A DNA stretch of 64,000 nucleotides, taken from Aaosphaeria pasadenensis (taxonomy: Eukaryota > Ascomycota > Dothideomycetes > Pleosporales). This document shows, piece after piece, positions 12,819 through 22,980 of the stretch. Where the stretch lies: NCBI GenBank assembly GCA_022813625.1, contig JAKLMB010000023.1:620001-684000 (forward strand), written 5' to 3'. Position 1 is the first letter of the stretch. Every line of letters begins with the position of its first letter. Both the position numbers and the translations under genes were made by a program. A model generated the notes under the pieces. The model saw only the letters and a program-made list of their open reading frames with translations. It had not been told where the DNA came from and searched no databases.

Positions 12819-13155
12819 GGCTCATCGAAGGCGGCTTCGATGGATTGTTGGACGATTAATAAGTGAATAGCCTTACAGTCATACCCCGGAAAAGTTCTGC
12901 TGCTAAAGAGCACGTAACTTGGCACGTGCACGAAGGAAGGAACTGGAGAAACCCCACCAGTAGTAACTACCTCGGATAAGTATTTGGATCCCCAATCGGG
13001 TAAGCGGATAATTAAGACATTCATCGAATTGCATTTCATCTACCTATACTTCTCGTCTCATAGCAATTATAACGGTGATCAATTCAAATCTGCCCATCCC
13101 CAGGTTGCATCTCCAGGTTGTATGAACATCGTTGTATGACTCAAGGAGATCGCTC
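12819..13155. other. Intergenic: regulator promoter
   Basis: 337 bases lie between the hydrolase stop and the regulator start, both genes on the minus strand. It contains a CACGTG E-box-type hexamer at about 12,922. No small gene is seen. Confidence 0.6.
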
Positions 13156-14100
13156 TCATGCCTTCCATGCATCTTCCACGTACTTCAACCCATCTTTCAA
13201 CCATGGGACTTCCTCCTCGCGGAGATTCCCATCAAAGCCATGGTTCTCGCCTTCAACCTCTTGCAATTTGATCTTCTCAGCTTCTCCCTGATCTAAAAAT
13301 TCTTTCGCCTTCTTCACAAACGCCCTGGTATCGTCGACGCTGACGGCAGTATCCTTCGTTCCGTGGAAAATGAAAGTTGGAGGAAATTTCTTCGCCTTCT
13401 CGATTGCATTGATCGGCCAAAGGCCCTCGTTTTCTAGCCCAAAGTACTGTCTGTACTTGTCATGAATCGAAAGTGCATGGACGATGGGCATCTTCTCCGG
13501 CGGAAACGCAGAGGTGACGACCGCCCCGGGTTCAAGACTTTTCAAGTACTCGTCGATGACCTCCGGACCAGGTGGATCTGTATCCTTGAATTCATCGCTA
13601 ACATCCAGGTTTAGCTCTCTTGTCATCGGGTATTGCGCAAGGATAGACTTGATCCTTCCCTCGGGCAATCTCAAGGCGGACGACAGTGCCATGAAACCTC
13701 CTGCACTGTCTCCCACAACACAGATCCTATCGAGGTCGACCATGATGCCTGGCGTGCAACCTCTTATTCCAGCTGCCAATTTTCCTGAATCTACCCATTC
13801 CCAGAAATCATCCAGATCTTCTATGATGTCGGCTCCATTGTGTTCAGGTAGGAGGCGATAGTTGGGCAGCACCGCAATTGCCTTGTTGCGCAGCATGAAT
13901 GGAACCAGCCAGGAAGAGAACCAATCCGGATATATAGCATCGCCGTTTACCAGAGCACCGCCGTGCCACTTGACAAGCAGCGGATACCGGCCTGGTTCGG
14001 TGCCCTTAGGAATAAGAGTGTAGGCGTGAATCTCATGTTGCCCAACCACTTTATAGGTATCCAGGGAGATGTCGAACTGGTCGAAGCGGCTCGCGGTCAT
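13156..14100 (-). CDS. Alpha/beta hydrolase, HSL-type esterase family
   Basis: A single exon encodes 314 residues. The fold is clear: oxyanion-hole motif HGGALV near 66-71, nucleophile elbow GDSAGG with Ser132, Asp250 in FHGTKDTAVSVDD, and His287 in GENHGFDG, so the Ser-Asp-His triad is complete. There is no signal peptide, which suggests a cytosolic enzyme. The family (hormone-sensitive-lipase-like, alpha/beta hydrolase-3) includes esterases, deacetylases and lactone hydrolases, and the substrate cannot be read from sequence. It lies on the same strand between the Zn2Cys6 regulator and the aldolase, so opening a sugar lactone or removing an acyl group from a sugar-acid substrate would fit. 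That is inference. Confidence 0.93.
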   Translation of the reverse strand: MTASRFDQFDISLDTYKVVGQHEIHAYTLIPKGTEPGRYPLLVKWHGGALVNGDAIYPDWFSSWLVPFMLRNKAIAVLPNYRLLPEHNGADIIEDLDDFWEWVDSGKLAAGIRGCTPGIMVDLDRICVVGDSAGGFMALSSALRLPEGRIKSILAQYPMTRELNLDVSDEFKDTDPPGPEVIDEYLKSLEPGAVVTSAFPPEKMPIVHALSIHDKYRQYFGLENEGLWPINAIEKAKKFPPTFIFHGTKDTAVSVDDTRAFVKKAKEFLDQGEAEKIKLQEVEGENHGFDGNLREEEVPWLKDGLKYVEDAWKA

Positions 14101-14708
14101 TTTGTTGTCTCTCTTGCTGCCACAGACTAGATCAGGTGAGTGTGATAGTTTGGAGTTGAAGTCGTGTTTGCCCCTCCGGTAGTGGTACTGACTGTCGTAT
14201 TATTTATACTCGCTTGGCCTAGCTGGGTAAAGTGGTTCTGTCCTGTACACGCCTTATCAACTTGACGATGCGACCGAGTCCGACTCCGTATATCTGGTCA
14301 TCAGTATCGGCCTTCGGACGATTCTAGGCGCGCCAACGTTGCAAGTAATTATCTTCACAATCACATGGTGGCAAGTTCTGGCCATAAAAAGTATTGACTC
14401 ATTTCAAATTGGTTGCCTAGTAATGTTGTCGTACAAAAACATGGCAGTCGTACGACATGTGTTGTATCAGTTTGCATTTCTTCCCATGCAAGATAATTAC
14501 CGGCCCAATAGAACTGCAAGTTCATACTTCAAGTTTCACCGTTGGTACCGACGTCTACTTCTCATTGACGTAGGCGTGTTGGTTGTTTGTTCTTGAAGAC
14601 AGCAGAGATTAAAATAATGAAATTTTACCCACAACGAAGCCGTCATGATTCTATTAAAATTCTGTTTTTTCCTTTTATCACAGACAGATGCAAGCTAATT
14701 TATAGCGA
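14101..14708. other. Intergenic: hydrolase promoter and aldolase 3' flank
   Basis: About 600 bases, AT-rich in the right half. It contains two CGG triplets as a direct repeat with four-base spacing near 14,308-14,317. No gene is seen. Confidence 0.6.
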
Positions 14709-15737
14709 TTACAGGCTATCTTCGATCTTCTGTATCCTACCCAGAACCTTGTCCCAGTTCGCCCACTCCCCTTCAGGCAGCTTGCCCTTCAACGGTAACC
14801 GGCCGCCCTCCAATGTGCCTAAGCCCAGAACTCTCTGAACAGCCTCTTTGATACCCACAATTCCCCATCGACCGACGAACTCCTCAGCGGAGCTGACGAC
14901 AAATTGTAGTTTCTGGATCTCTTCGAGTGCTGCAGGCTCGATCGGCCTTTGCTCTGCTAGCTTCATCAATTTCGATACAGTCTTGGGATAAATCGCAGCC
15001 AATCCGTCGATGACACCTGCTGCACCAAAGAACACGATGGGTCCCAGTTGCTGCCCGAACCCGCTGAAAACACGGAACTTGTTGTGATCAATCTCGGGGT
15101 CGAGGGAGACCTGTACGTGATACGATACGTTTCCGTGGGACATCTTGCAACCAACAATATTAGGGTGCTGGGCGAGGATAGTGTAAGTCTCTGGAGTGAT
15201 CAGGACGTTATTCGTGACGCCAGGGTAGTTGTAACTGGGCCCAAGTTAGCCAATGCCAATTGTTTCTTTCTTCAGCGCTATGTCTCCTTACATCAAGATC
15301 GGGATGGGCGACTTGTCGGCCACGAGCGTGAACCACTCTCGAAGGTTCTCCTGGTTGGCAGCGGCTCCAAAGTATCCAGGCGCAAGCACCAGACCCCACT
15401 GAGCGCCCGCCTTCTTGAAATCCTCCAACCACTCCAGAACCTCGTCGACACTGTTGATGAGCACACCCGCCATGATTGGGTAGTCGGTGAAGCCCGCGTC
15501 GTTCAGGCCCTTGCGCACGCCGGAAACCATGTCGAATCGCTCCTGGCGCGACATGTGAATGGCCTCGCCTGTTGAGCCGAGAAGGACAAGTCCGCGAATG
15601 CCATTCTTAGCTAGATGTACGGAGTGCTTGACCTGGGTTTCGACGTCTATCTCTGCTTGGAGAGAGGTAGATGCGGATGCGGGCTTGAAGAAAGTGGGGA
15701 CGGGCACGAAGACGCCGGTCGGCGGTGATGAGGTCAT
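14709..15737 (-). CDS. DHDPS-family 2-keto-3-deoxy sugar-acid aldolase (probable)
   Basis: Exons 15737-15292 and 15234-14709 give 323 residues, a usual length for class I (Schiff-base) DHDPS/NAL-type aldolases. The substrate-binding motif GSTGE is at 54-58. The Tyr of YNYPG is Tyr150 and the Schiff-base Lys is Lys179 in VGCKMSHGN, spaced as in the family. The 57-nt intron lies just before YNYPG. Fungal relatives cleave 2-keto-3-deoxy-galactonate-type acids to pyruvate plus an aldehyde; others are 4-hydroxy-2-oxoglutarate aldolases or dihydrodipicolinate-synthase-like. The divergent neighbour makes exactly such a 2-keto-3-deoxy acid, which favours the sugar-acid role. Family assignment is firm; the exact substrate is inferred. 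Confidence 0.93.
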
Positions 15738-16292
15738 TTTGCGCGGCTTGTGCTTCGTATGATCCTTTGAGGATGAGATGATGAAGTGTAGGAAGAACGG
15801 GTATCACCACAATGTCGTAACAAAATTATAAGGGAATGAAAAGACTGTCAGGGTCTCGATTGCAACATGGGGTGGTCTTATTGTTTTATCCTTCGGTACT
15901 CTTTGTCCCATCTTCCCGAAGCTAGACGATGTCGATGGTGGAGCCCCAGCTATGCCATCGTGACCCCGCGCCGACGTCGGGTTTTAGTGTTAGTGGGGGT
16001 CAAACAATGTCTAATACCATCAAACCAGAGGTCGGAATTACAAAGCGGTACTTTTAGTAAAGAATTGGCACACACAGAATAGGATGGAGATAACTACAAG
16101 TCTAATTGATAAATATCGGACCGTGTACTTTGTTTGGCATCTGAGCTCTGTTCCGACACGTAGCGTTCCTATAAAGTCCCACTGCGGGGAAACCACTAAG
16201 GTCATCCGAGACCCCCTGAGAACTTATGAGAAAGAACTTAACACACACTCAAAGAATATTACAATCAATACACAGTAGACTTTTGAATCAAT
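15738..16292. promoter_or_regulatory. Bidirectional promoter, aldolase / dehydratase
   Basis: This 555-bp interval is shared by two divergently transcribed genes for likely consecutive catabolic steps. It holds no gene. The most notable element is the perfect 10-bp palindrome at 15,971-15,980, listed separately. Confidence 0.75.
15971..15980. promoter_or_regulatory. Candidate Zn2Cys6 operator, everted CCG-N4-CGG
   Basis: The site reads CCGACGTCGG, a perfect inverted palindrome with two CCG/CGG triplets facing outward across four bases. Zn2Cys6 dimers bind paired CGG triplets, and the Leu3 class uses this everted four-base spacing. It lies 234 bp from the aldolase start and 313 bp from the dehydratase start. 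Which protein binds it, if any, is inference; the regulator at 10,245-12,818 is the nearest candidate. Confidence 0.45.
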
Positions 16293-17554
16293 ATGGCTCC
16301 AATCGCTAAAATCGAATACTTCCGTGTGCCTCCAAGATGGCTATTTGTTAAAATCACCGACGAGGATGGAAGGGTTGGATGGGGCGAAGCAACACTTGAA
16401 GGCCATACACAGACTGTAGAAGGTTGTATCGATGCTTGGTCGGAGAGGTTGCTCGGATTTGAGGCAGAGTAAGAATGTTAAGCTCTCATACATACCATCA
16501 TGCCTTTCACATTGTAATGCTGACACGCTTAAGTGACATTGAGCATGTATGGCAGTTCTGCTGGCGAACATCCTTCTACCGTGGTGGACCTGTCTTCATG
16601 TCCGCTCTTGCAGGTATCGACATTGCACTTTGGGATCTTAAAGCACGTAAACTCAATGTTCCCATCTATCAACTTCTCGGTGGGAAGGTGAGAAATAAAT
16701 TGAAGGTGTATGCTTGGATTGGCGGAGACAGACCGGCAGATGTAGAAGAACAAGCGTAAGTTGCCCTCATTGCTAGGGTTCCTCCAGAAAGCTCACAATT
16801 CCATAGAAAGGTCCGACAGTCACAAGGCTTTTCGGCCGTCAAAATGAATGCTACCGAAGATATGGGCTGGTTGGATTCACCTGCTGTACTAGACTCCGCT
16901 GTTCAGCGCCTCAAAACCGTCAAGGCCCTCGGAATGGATGCAGGCATGGACTTCCACGGTCGCGTACATAAGCCAATGGCGAAGCAGCTTGCAAAAGCAC
17001 TAGAACCCCACCAACCACTGTTTATCGAGGAACCGTTGCTTTCTGAGCATCTAGAGGGTGTCAAGGCCCTTGCGAATCTGACTTCTTGCCCTATCGCCCT
17101 CGGAGAAAGGCTCCACAGTAGATGGGAAGTTCGCCCATTCCTAGAAGCAGGATGTGTAGACATTCTTCAGCCTGATATATCGCACATCGGTGGCATTTCT
17201 GAGATGAAGCGTATTGCGGCCATGTGTGAAGCCTACGATGTTGCACTCGCTCCTCACTGTCCACTTGGACCGATAGCTCTGGCAGCATGCGTTCAGGTCG
17301 ACGCGGTGAGCCCAAACTTTGTCATCCAAGAGATGAGCCTTGGAATACATTACAATGCGGGAAGTCAGGATTTGACAAGCTATACGAAGAACCCCGAAGT
17401 TTGGAAGGTCAATGAAGGGTACATTGACTTACTGACAGGCCCCGGCTTGGGGATCGAGATCGATGAAGAGCAAGTGCGGGCTTTGAGTAAAGATGCAAAG
17501 GCTTGGGTTTCGCCGGGATTCATTGGGCCAGGAAATGAGATTAGGGAGTGGTAA
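16293..17554 (+). CDS. D-galactonate dehydratase-like enzyme (enolase superfamily)
   Basis: Exons 16293-16468, 16534-16755 and 16807-17554 give 381 residues, matching bacterial DgoD in length and almost in numbering. The Mg ligands are Asp181 (DFHGR), Glu207 (FIEEPL) and Glu233 (GERLHS). The catalytic histidines are His183 and His283 (APHCPLGP). All are offset by two from the known E. coli residues. Other shared blocks are PPRWLFVKI, FYRGGPVFMSALAGID and GGDRPADV. The reaction expected is removal of water from D-galactonate to give 2-keto-3-deoxygalactonate. This is the DgoD type, not the longer fungal L-galactonate dehydratase of pectin breakdown. It is divergent from the aldolase that would use its product. 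Closely related sugar acids are possible substrates. Confidence 0.95.
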
Positions 17555-18381
17555 CAGCCTTTCGTCGAGTTGGTGGTTTCGTTTGGCGCATTTCCCGGCT
17601 CAACGCTTGATTGGAATGGTCATGGGACAGGATAGCCTTTCATGAATCCTCCGTAAACAAGTTGAGGTTGGATCCTTTCAGTATTTGTTTGACGTGGAAA
17701 CAGCTAGATTCTTGGGGAAAGTGATTGCTATGGATCACGCTCTGCAAAGCGTGCCTCATCTAAGGTCAAAGTAAAAGAGAATACTAGCTGGCCTTGTTCG
17801 TCATCATGCTCGTCTTAAAATTAAACCCCAGTTTCCAACGTTGGAAGACAATATATAAATGATGTTGTTGTTATTATGCTATTAGTCAGTAGCACTGGTG
17901 AAGCAGAATGCATATTATGGGACAAATCGTTCTCGAAAAAGCACACAATGTCTCATTCATAAGTCACTCGAGCTTACAATACCCTTCTTTCTTCAGAGAA
18001 AGCTTGATGCTCTATTGGTGGCACAGTAACTATGAAAATCACCAAGTATATACGCAAGCTCTCATAGGCGAGCAGGGTAGCGCTCCGTTCTGCCTTCACT
18101 CTCAGTTCCAACTTTACCTTTACCTTTACCTCGCGTCTTGCTAACGCAAAAATTTTCATCTGTTTACAAGTGAAGGTAATTTCAATCGCTGCGGCAATAC
18201 GGTTTTTCCGTCCTTCTCTACACCACCACCTGAGTCCTCCCCCCAACCATCGCCCCAACCATCCACAACATAACCTCACCTCCACCACTCAAGCAAGCAA
18301 CCAACTACCAGTTTCACAACCAACCAGCGTTGCTTCTCAGTCAATCCTCCTCTGAAAATCAGACTTCTGTCCACAATCAAA
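17555..18381. other. Intergenic with CA/CT-rich leader
   Basis: This 827-bp stretch has no gene. Near its right end it holds three TTTACC units (about 18,112-18,130) and a CA/CT-rich tract at 18,230-18,330. The latter looks like the leader of a well-expressed fungal gene and directly precedes the ATG at 18,382. Confidence 0.65.
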
Positions 18382-20407
18382 ATGTGGAATTTCTTTATCT
18401 TCTTGGCCGTTTGTTTCGGCATTTTGCCATCTCTCGCCTTCGTCGCCTCAGAGCCACTGACGGTTGACCAAATGGATTTCTATATTGGAGCCACCGTTGT
18501 CACGTTCATCAATGTTTACGCGGCACACAACCCATACATTCTCCTCTTCGTCCCGATACTTCTCTCGTTCGCTTACGCGAACTCACTCCGCGTCCGAAAC
18601 GTCTTCAAGCTCGACTATCCGTTCGCTCTTTCACAACTCGTCGTGAAGTCCTCTGAGCTCCTGGCCCATCTCCTCAAGTCGGGCACACAGCAAACCATTG
18701 CTGATTTGCGGAGCCAGCTTGCCATCAATACCAAAGAACTGAAAGCTGCCAAGACGAACTTGGCAGCAGTTCATGGTATCAATAAGGCACTCAAGACCCG
18801 CATTGAGCAGCTGAACAACCAGGTCTCCGACAAAGTGAGTTACCAGCAGGAGAGCCGGCCCTCCACTCAGTGGTTCTCAGTGGGGGGCGGCTTGATAAGC
18901 ATCGGCGCCCTGCAAGAGAAGTTAGACGACCTTGTCAACACCGTGAGTCAAAGAGATGCGACCATCGCGCAATTAAAGCGCGCCGAAGAGCAGAAGGTGG
19001 CCTTCTGGAAGAACCAGTGCCAGTTGGTGGGTGAAGGTGCAGCGGAAAACAGAAAGCTCATCGAGGTTCTGCGTCCGGAGCTCGAGGCCTTGCGAGCCTC
19101 TTACGACAAACTGGCCCGGGATCACTACACGGCCCAACAAGGAGCAGATAAGTTCGACCACCTTGTCGAACTTATCCACCAGTTCGCAGAGCCCGGCGTA
19201 AATCAGGATCTGCAGGCAGCGACCGTTTGGTTCATCAACGGACTGCGAGCGCGCGGAGTCGACGTGGAACATTTGAAGGTGGATCTGGAGCGTCTGGATG
19301 TCTGGACGAGGTTCGTTCGAGATGGCCACCAAAGCCTCATCATCCCACAACGTAAGTCACATTTCCGAATCGGCTTGATTATTCACACTGACTCAATCAA
19401 GAGGGCCTTCGACTCGACCCTGAGAGGTCGCCCATGAGGGGCCTAAAGTTGATCGGCACCACAATGGTGGACCCAAGGAATTGCGGTCATGAGGCCCGCC
19501 AGATCTTTGACGCCGCGACACGGCACATGCCTGTCGCCCCTAACGGCCCTTTGGGTCAGTACGGCTACCAGCCTGAGCCTGTGAGTGATTCCTCCGACTT
19601 ATAGCAAGGTCGTTGCTAACAGTGATAGACGAGCCAGGCAGTACAGCCTTATAACGGCCCTATGGGTCAGTTCGCGTACCAGCCAGAGCCTGTAAGTCAA
19701 TCCTTCAACTTAAGAGTTGATCAATGCTAACAGTGATAAGACGGGCCAGGCAGTACAGCATCAGCAGGTCACTGCTGTTGCGAACGGACCCCCGGTCTTC
19801 GCTTCTGCTGGTCTTCCAGCAACTTTTGAGCCCGCCGCCGAAGTACCATCCCTGGCTTCGAGGATGACGTTTGGTAAGTGACCCTCCAAGACTGACAAAA
19901 ACAACAGACTGACGATTGTTTAGGCCCAGCAGAGACTGTGGCTTCCTTCGCTCCCGCCCCCGCCCCCGCCTTGGAAAAGCTATCACTGGCTTCAAGAATG
20001 ACTCTCGGTAAGTGACTCTCTGAAGTTGATAGAAACATCAAACTGACAACCGCCTAGGCCCAGCAGAGACTGCGGCTGCTCCTCCTCCCACGCCTGCGCC
20101 CGCGCCCGCACCCACTCCGACTCCTATTCCTGCCTCTGTCCCTGCCTCTGTCCCTGCGGCTGCTCCCGCACCCGTTCACGAGCCTCTGGTGGCGGCCACT
20201 GCCGCTGTAGCAAAGAAGCGTAGTGACCCTGAAGACGTTTTCGCCGACGTCGAAGCAGAGGTCCGCTCCAAGCGATCAGGGGCAGGTCGATCGGCCGCAC
20301 CAAGCTCGAACAAAACGGGCACAAGGAGCACCGCAAAGCGGGACAAGGAGCGCCGTCGCCGTTTGGGAGATGTATTGGAGTCGACCGTACTTTCTAAGAG
20401 GTCGTGA
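18382..20407 (+). CDS. Unrecognised protein: hydrophobic N-terminus, coiled coil, duplicated exons
   Basis: Exons 18382-19351, 19402-19580, 19629-19691, 19741-19873, 19924-20007 and 20058-20407 give 592 residues. I do not recognise the family. Residues 1-23 look like a signal peptide or anchor, and a second hydrophobic segment follows at about 35-72. A long coiled-coil region of about 95-270 follows (KAAKTNLAAVHGINKALKTR). The C-terminal part is Ala/Pro-rich and ends in a basic, nuclear-signal-like stretch TAKRDKERRRRLGD. Exon 3 (63 nt) and exon 5 (84 nt) are near copies of neighbouring sequence with their introns, and both are multiples of three, so skipping either keeps the frame. The splice model rests on clean GTAAG/GTGAG donors and the internal duplications. 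Localisation is unclear because membrane and nuclear signals conflict. Confidence 0.78.
19542..19759 (+). repeat. Tandem duplication 1: exon-intron unit of 111 bp
   Basis: Copy A starts at 19,542 and copy B at 19,653. Each holds coding sequence for NGPxGQxxYQPEP, an intron ending TGCTAACAGTGATA(A)G, and the start of the next exon coding T(S/G)QAVQ. Similarity covers exon and intron alike, so the unit was copied as DNA rather than by retroposition. Confidence 0.88.
19849..20080 (+). repeat. Tandem duplication 2: exon-intron unit of 134 bp
   Basis: Copy A starts at 19,849 and copy B at 19,983. Each holds SLASRMT(F/L)G, a phase-1 intron starting GTAAGTGAC, and GPAET after it. The copies have diverged more in the intron middle than at the splice sites. 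The unit follows duplication 1 in the same gene. Confidence 0.88.
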
Positions 20408-21264
20408 ACGACCTGGTCTAGGACCGGCGTTCGGTATAACTTGATATTTTGCGACTTGATATTTGTTTTTGTTCGGAGTTTGGTTGATACCCCTGCCGCC
20501 AAAGGCACGTGGAGTTTGGGATGGTTTATAGAAGAATTCAAAATCCCTTGTGTCCGATTCTGAATCAACTTCCTCTCTATCACGATCTTCATGATGCCCA
20601 AGAGCCCTTACCCCTATCAGCTTTACAATCCCCTCCGTTTGCCTTCACTCTATCAATCCCTATTCACAACTCAACTGCAAAATCAAATCGAGCCCCATAA
20701 CACATTCAGCCATAAAGGAGAATAAGCTCTAAACAGCATATATATAAGTCTTGGCGGGCAGGGTCTCTGTTTGAACATTAGTTTCCGCATTGGGAAGACG
20801 CGTCGATTACTGCGCGGTTTAAGCTTAATCGGATGGTGCGGGGGATTGTACGAGCGCTTGTGCGTTTTTGGGTGCTGATGATCCTTGCCTTAAAGATTAA
20901 TTGGACTACATTTTATCGAACGTCGACAGGCACGGGAACATGGGAGGGAGGGAAAATATTATGCGGATTTATTTTTGGGTGTGATGATTTGGGTAAACTG
21001 TTAGGTGCATGGTTTGTGTGATTGCAATGGATTTTGAATAGTTCATTTGGTGGGTAGGTACGCATGATTTATTGGTACCAATTGTGAATGTCTATCTATG
21101 TGATCGTTGATGTGGATGGACGAAGGATGAATTGCCTCCAGATATCACATGAACCCTACGGTGTTACCGTCATAAAATCAAGAAAAGGTCGCCGTAACAA
21201 TCGTACACTCAGATAACGGTAATCCACTCCTAAGAAGATCTAGGTTGTTAAGAGGGTGCCGAAA
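20408..21264. other. Intergenic between convergent genes
   Basis: 857 bases separate two convergent 3' ends. The stretch is AT-rich, with a TATATATA-type run near 20,739. No gene is recognised. The left part presumably contains the 3' UTR of the coiled-coil gene. Confidence 0.65.
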
Positions 21265-22675
21265 TCATTGAGGCTCCTCCGTCTTTGCCCTTTTCCCATC
21301 AGCGGTATCGTCTTCCACCTCAAGCTTCCTTTTGCCACTGCTTCCTTCGATTGCAGATGATGTGGCAGCTGGAGCTGGCGCGGGTGCCTTCTCCTTCTTG
21401 CGGGTCTTCACTAGCCCTGAGATGTCATTTGCGGATTTCGTAGCTTCTTCGATCTTGGCTTTTTGCGTGGCTGCATCTGCACCAAGTAGGCCACCTAAAA
21501 GTCCTTGGAAGACACTTGGATCAATGCTGTCGAGTGCTTGTGCCTTGGGGTCGGTCTTGAGATCGGCAAGCTAGAGATCGTTAGCAGTGAGAGAGAAGGA
21601 TTTGGAGATCACAACTTACCCTAGTCTTCATATCTTCGAGAACATCCTTCTTGTCCTTAATGATTGCCTCCTTCTCCTTCTTTTGCTCATCCGTCAAGCT
21701 GCCCGAAGTCAGTGCTTCCGTCTCCTTGCTCAGCCGTGCGGTGAGACTTTGAACTGCAAGCTCGGTCTGCTTCGCAGCTTCTTCTCGCATCTTGTAGTCG
21801 ATCTCCTGTTCCTCGCCTTCTGGCCCGGGTGCGGCACCGGCAGAATCACCCGCCGATGCGTTTTCTGCCTTTCGAGTTGAAGCAAATTCGAGAGCGAGCG
21901 ATAGAGTATAATGTGCCTCCGTAACATTCTCGTGCTCGAACGGATGAAGTTCCTCCTGCAGCGCCAAATGAGCCTGTGCATCGGATACAGCGTCGTGGAA
22001 GCGCTCGTTCTCGAGTGCGATCTCAACGAGGAAACCGTGACAGTCGGCAATCTTCTCCTTAATAGTCCTGGCTTGAGTGGTGAGCTCAGCCTTTCCTTTG
22101 CCCTTGTCCGCACTCTCTCCTTCGCCGAGAGCTTCAAGTTGTTTGGAATATAACACTCGCGCAATTTCGAACGTCTCAAAGGCATTCTGGAAGTCGTCCT
22201 CGCCCTCTTCTCCCTCGCCACCTTCGGCATCCTCGTCTTCGTCCTCTGAGTCCGTCCAATTCTCGTCGCCTGTCAGCTGGAAGTATGGTTTTGACTCCAC
22301 AGTCTCCTCCTTCTTTTCCGAAGCGTCGTTCGCTGCAGAACTTAAGCCTTCGCCGGCTGATTTCTTGGTCTTCTTTTCTGATTTTGGCTTCCCCTTCTCC
22401 TCGCTTGCGACTTTTGATCCTAGGACGTCGCTCTTCGAGATGGCAACCTTGTACAGTGCGCGGCCATAGTAGAACAACAGCTCTGCATTGTCGGGCGCCA
22501 TCTCGCCATTGAGTTCAGCTTGAATCTCAACAGCGTCAGCGTAGAGATCGGAAGCTGCGCCAAAATTCTTCAACGAGTATTGCAACGCAGCGGCTTGCTG
22601 GAGTTCCTGGACCTTCTCTTGAGTGCGCGGCACCTCCGTGGTGCTGGACGCAGCTGTGGCGCTTGATTCTGCCAT
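21265..22675 (-). CDS. NASP/Sim3/Hif1-type histone chaperone (SHNi-TPR)
   Basis: Exons 22675-21620 and 21570-21265 give 453 residues. NASP-family proteins bind newly made H3 or CENP-A with H4 and hand them on for deposition. The N-terminal TPR (QQAAALQYSLKNFGAASDLY) is followed by a second (NAELLFYYGRALYKVA). A long acidic insert (WTDSEDEDEDAEGGEGEEGE) splits the TPR array, the hallmark of the family. SHNi-TPR repeats come next (DCHGFLVEIALENERFHDAV, then AHYTLSLALEFAS). A Lys-rich C-terminus with GKRKLEVEDD and GKRAKTEE looks like a nuclear signal. It is divergent from DPB2, and both are S-phase functions, with MCB cores between them. Confidence 0.93.
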
Positions 22676-22980
22676 GGCGGATTATGTAGAGAGAGTACTG
22701 AAAGTTGATTATGATTATTTGGAGGTGTGCGACTGCGAGAAGAGGGGTTGAGGACTCTCGAAGGGTTGTTATTGTGGAAAATGTAGCTGTCGCACTGGGA
22801 GCTTTCACAAGTGAGATCAGATCAACTGAGATCTCCTGGACCGTGCGCGACGCGAAAGCGTGGACGCGACGGCTGCGCGCGTCTCCAAAGTCAACTCTAA
22901 TTGAATTATAATTGAACCACTACTTCCGTACTGTGTATACTTTTCCACAGGACCCGCCGCATTCAAGTAATCCTGAAGCA
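22676..22980. promoter_or_regulatory. Bidirectional S-phase promoter, NASP / DPB2
   Basis: This 305-bp interval contains three MCB cores in 33 bp: ACGCGAAA at 22,850-22,857, ACGCG at 22,864-22,868 and CGCGT at 22,878-22,882. In ascomycetes ACGCG cores are bound by MBF-type (Mbp1/Swi6-like) factors that switch on replication genes at G1/S. The cluster is about 100-130 bp from the DPB2 ATG and about 175-205 bp from the NASP ATG. Confidence 0.72.

Noticed and set aside
14709..17554. Assignment to the D-galacturonate (pectin) pathway
   Set aside because: The dehydratase is of the 381-residue DgoD type with matching numbering, not the longer fungal L-galactonate dehydratase, and no reductase gene lies nearby.
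22912..22980. N-terminal extension of DPB2
   Set aside because: The frame is open but begins with TTG, not ATG. The first ATG is at 22,981.
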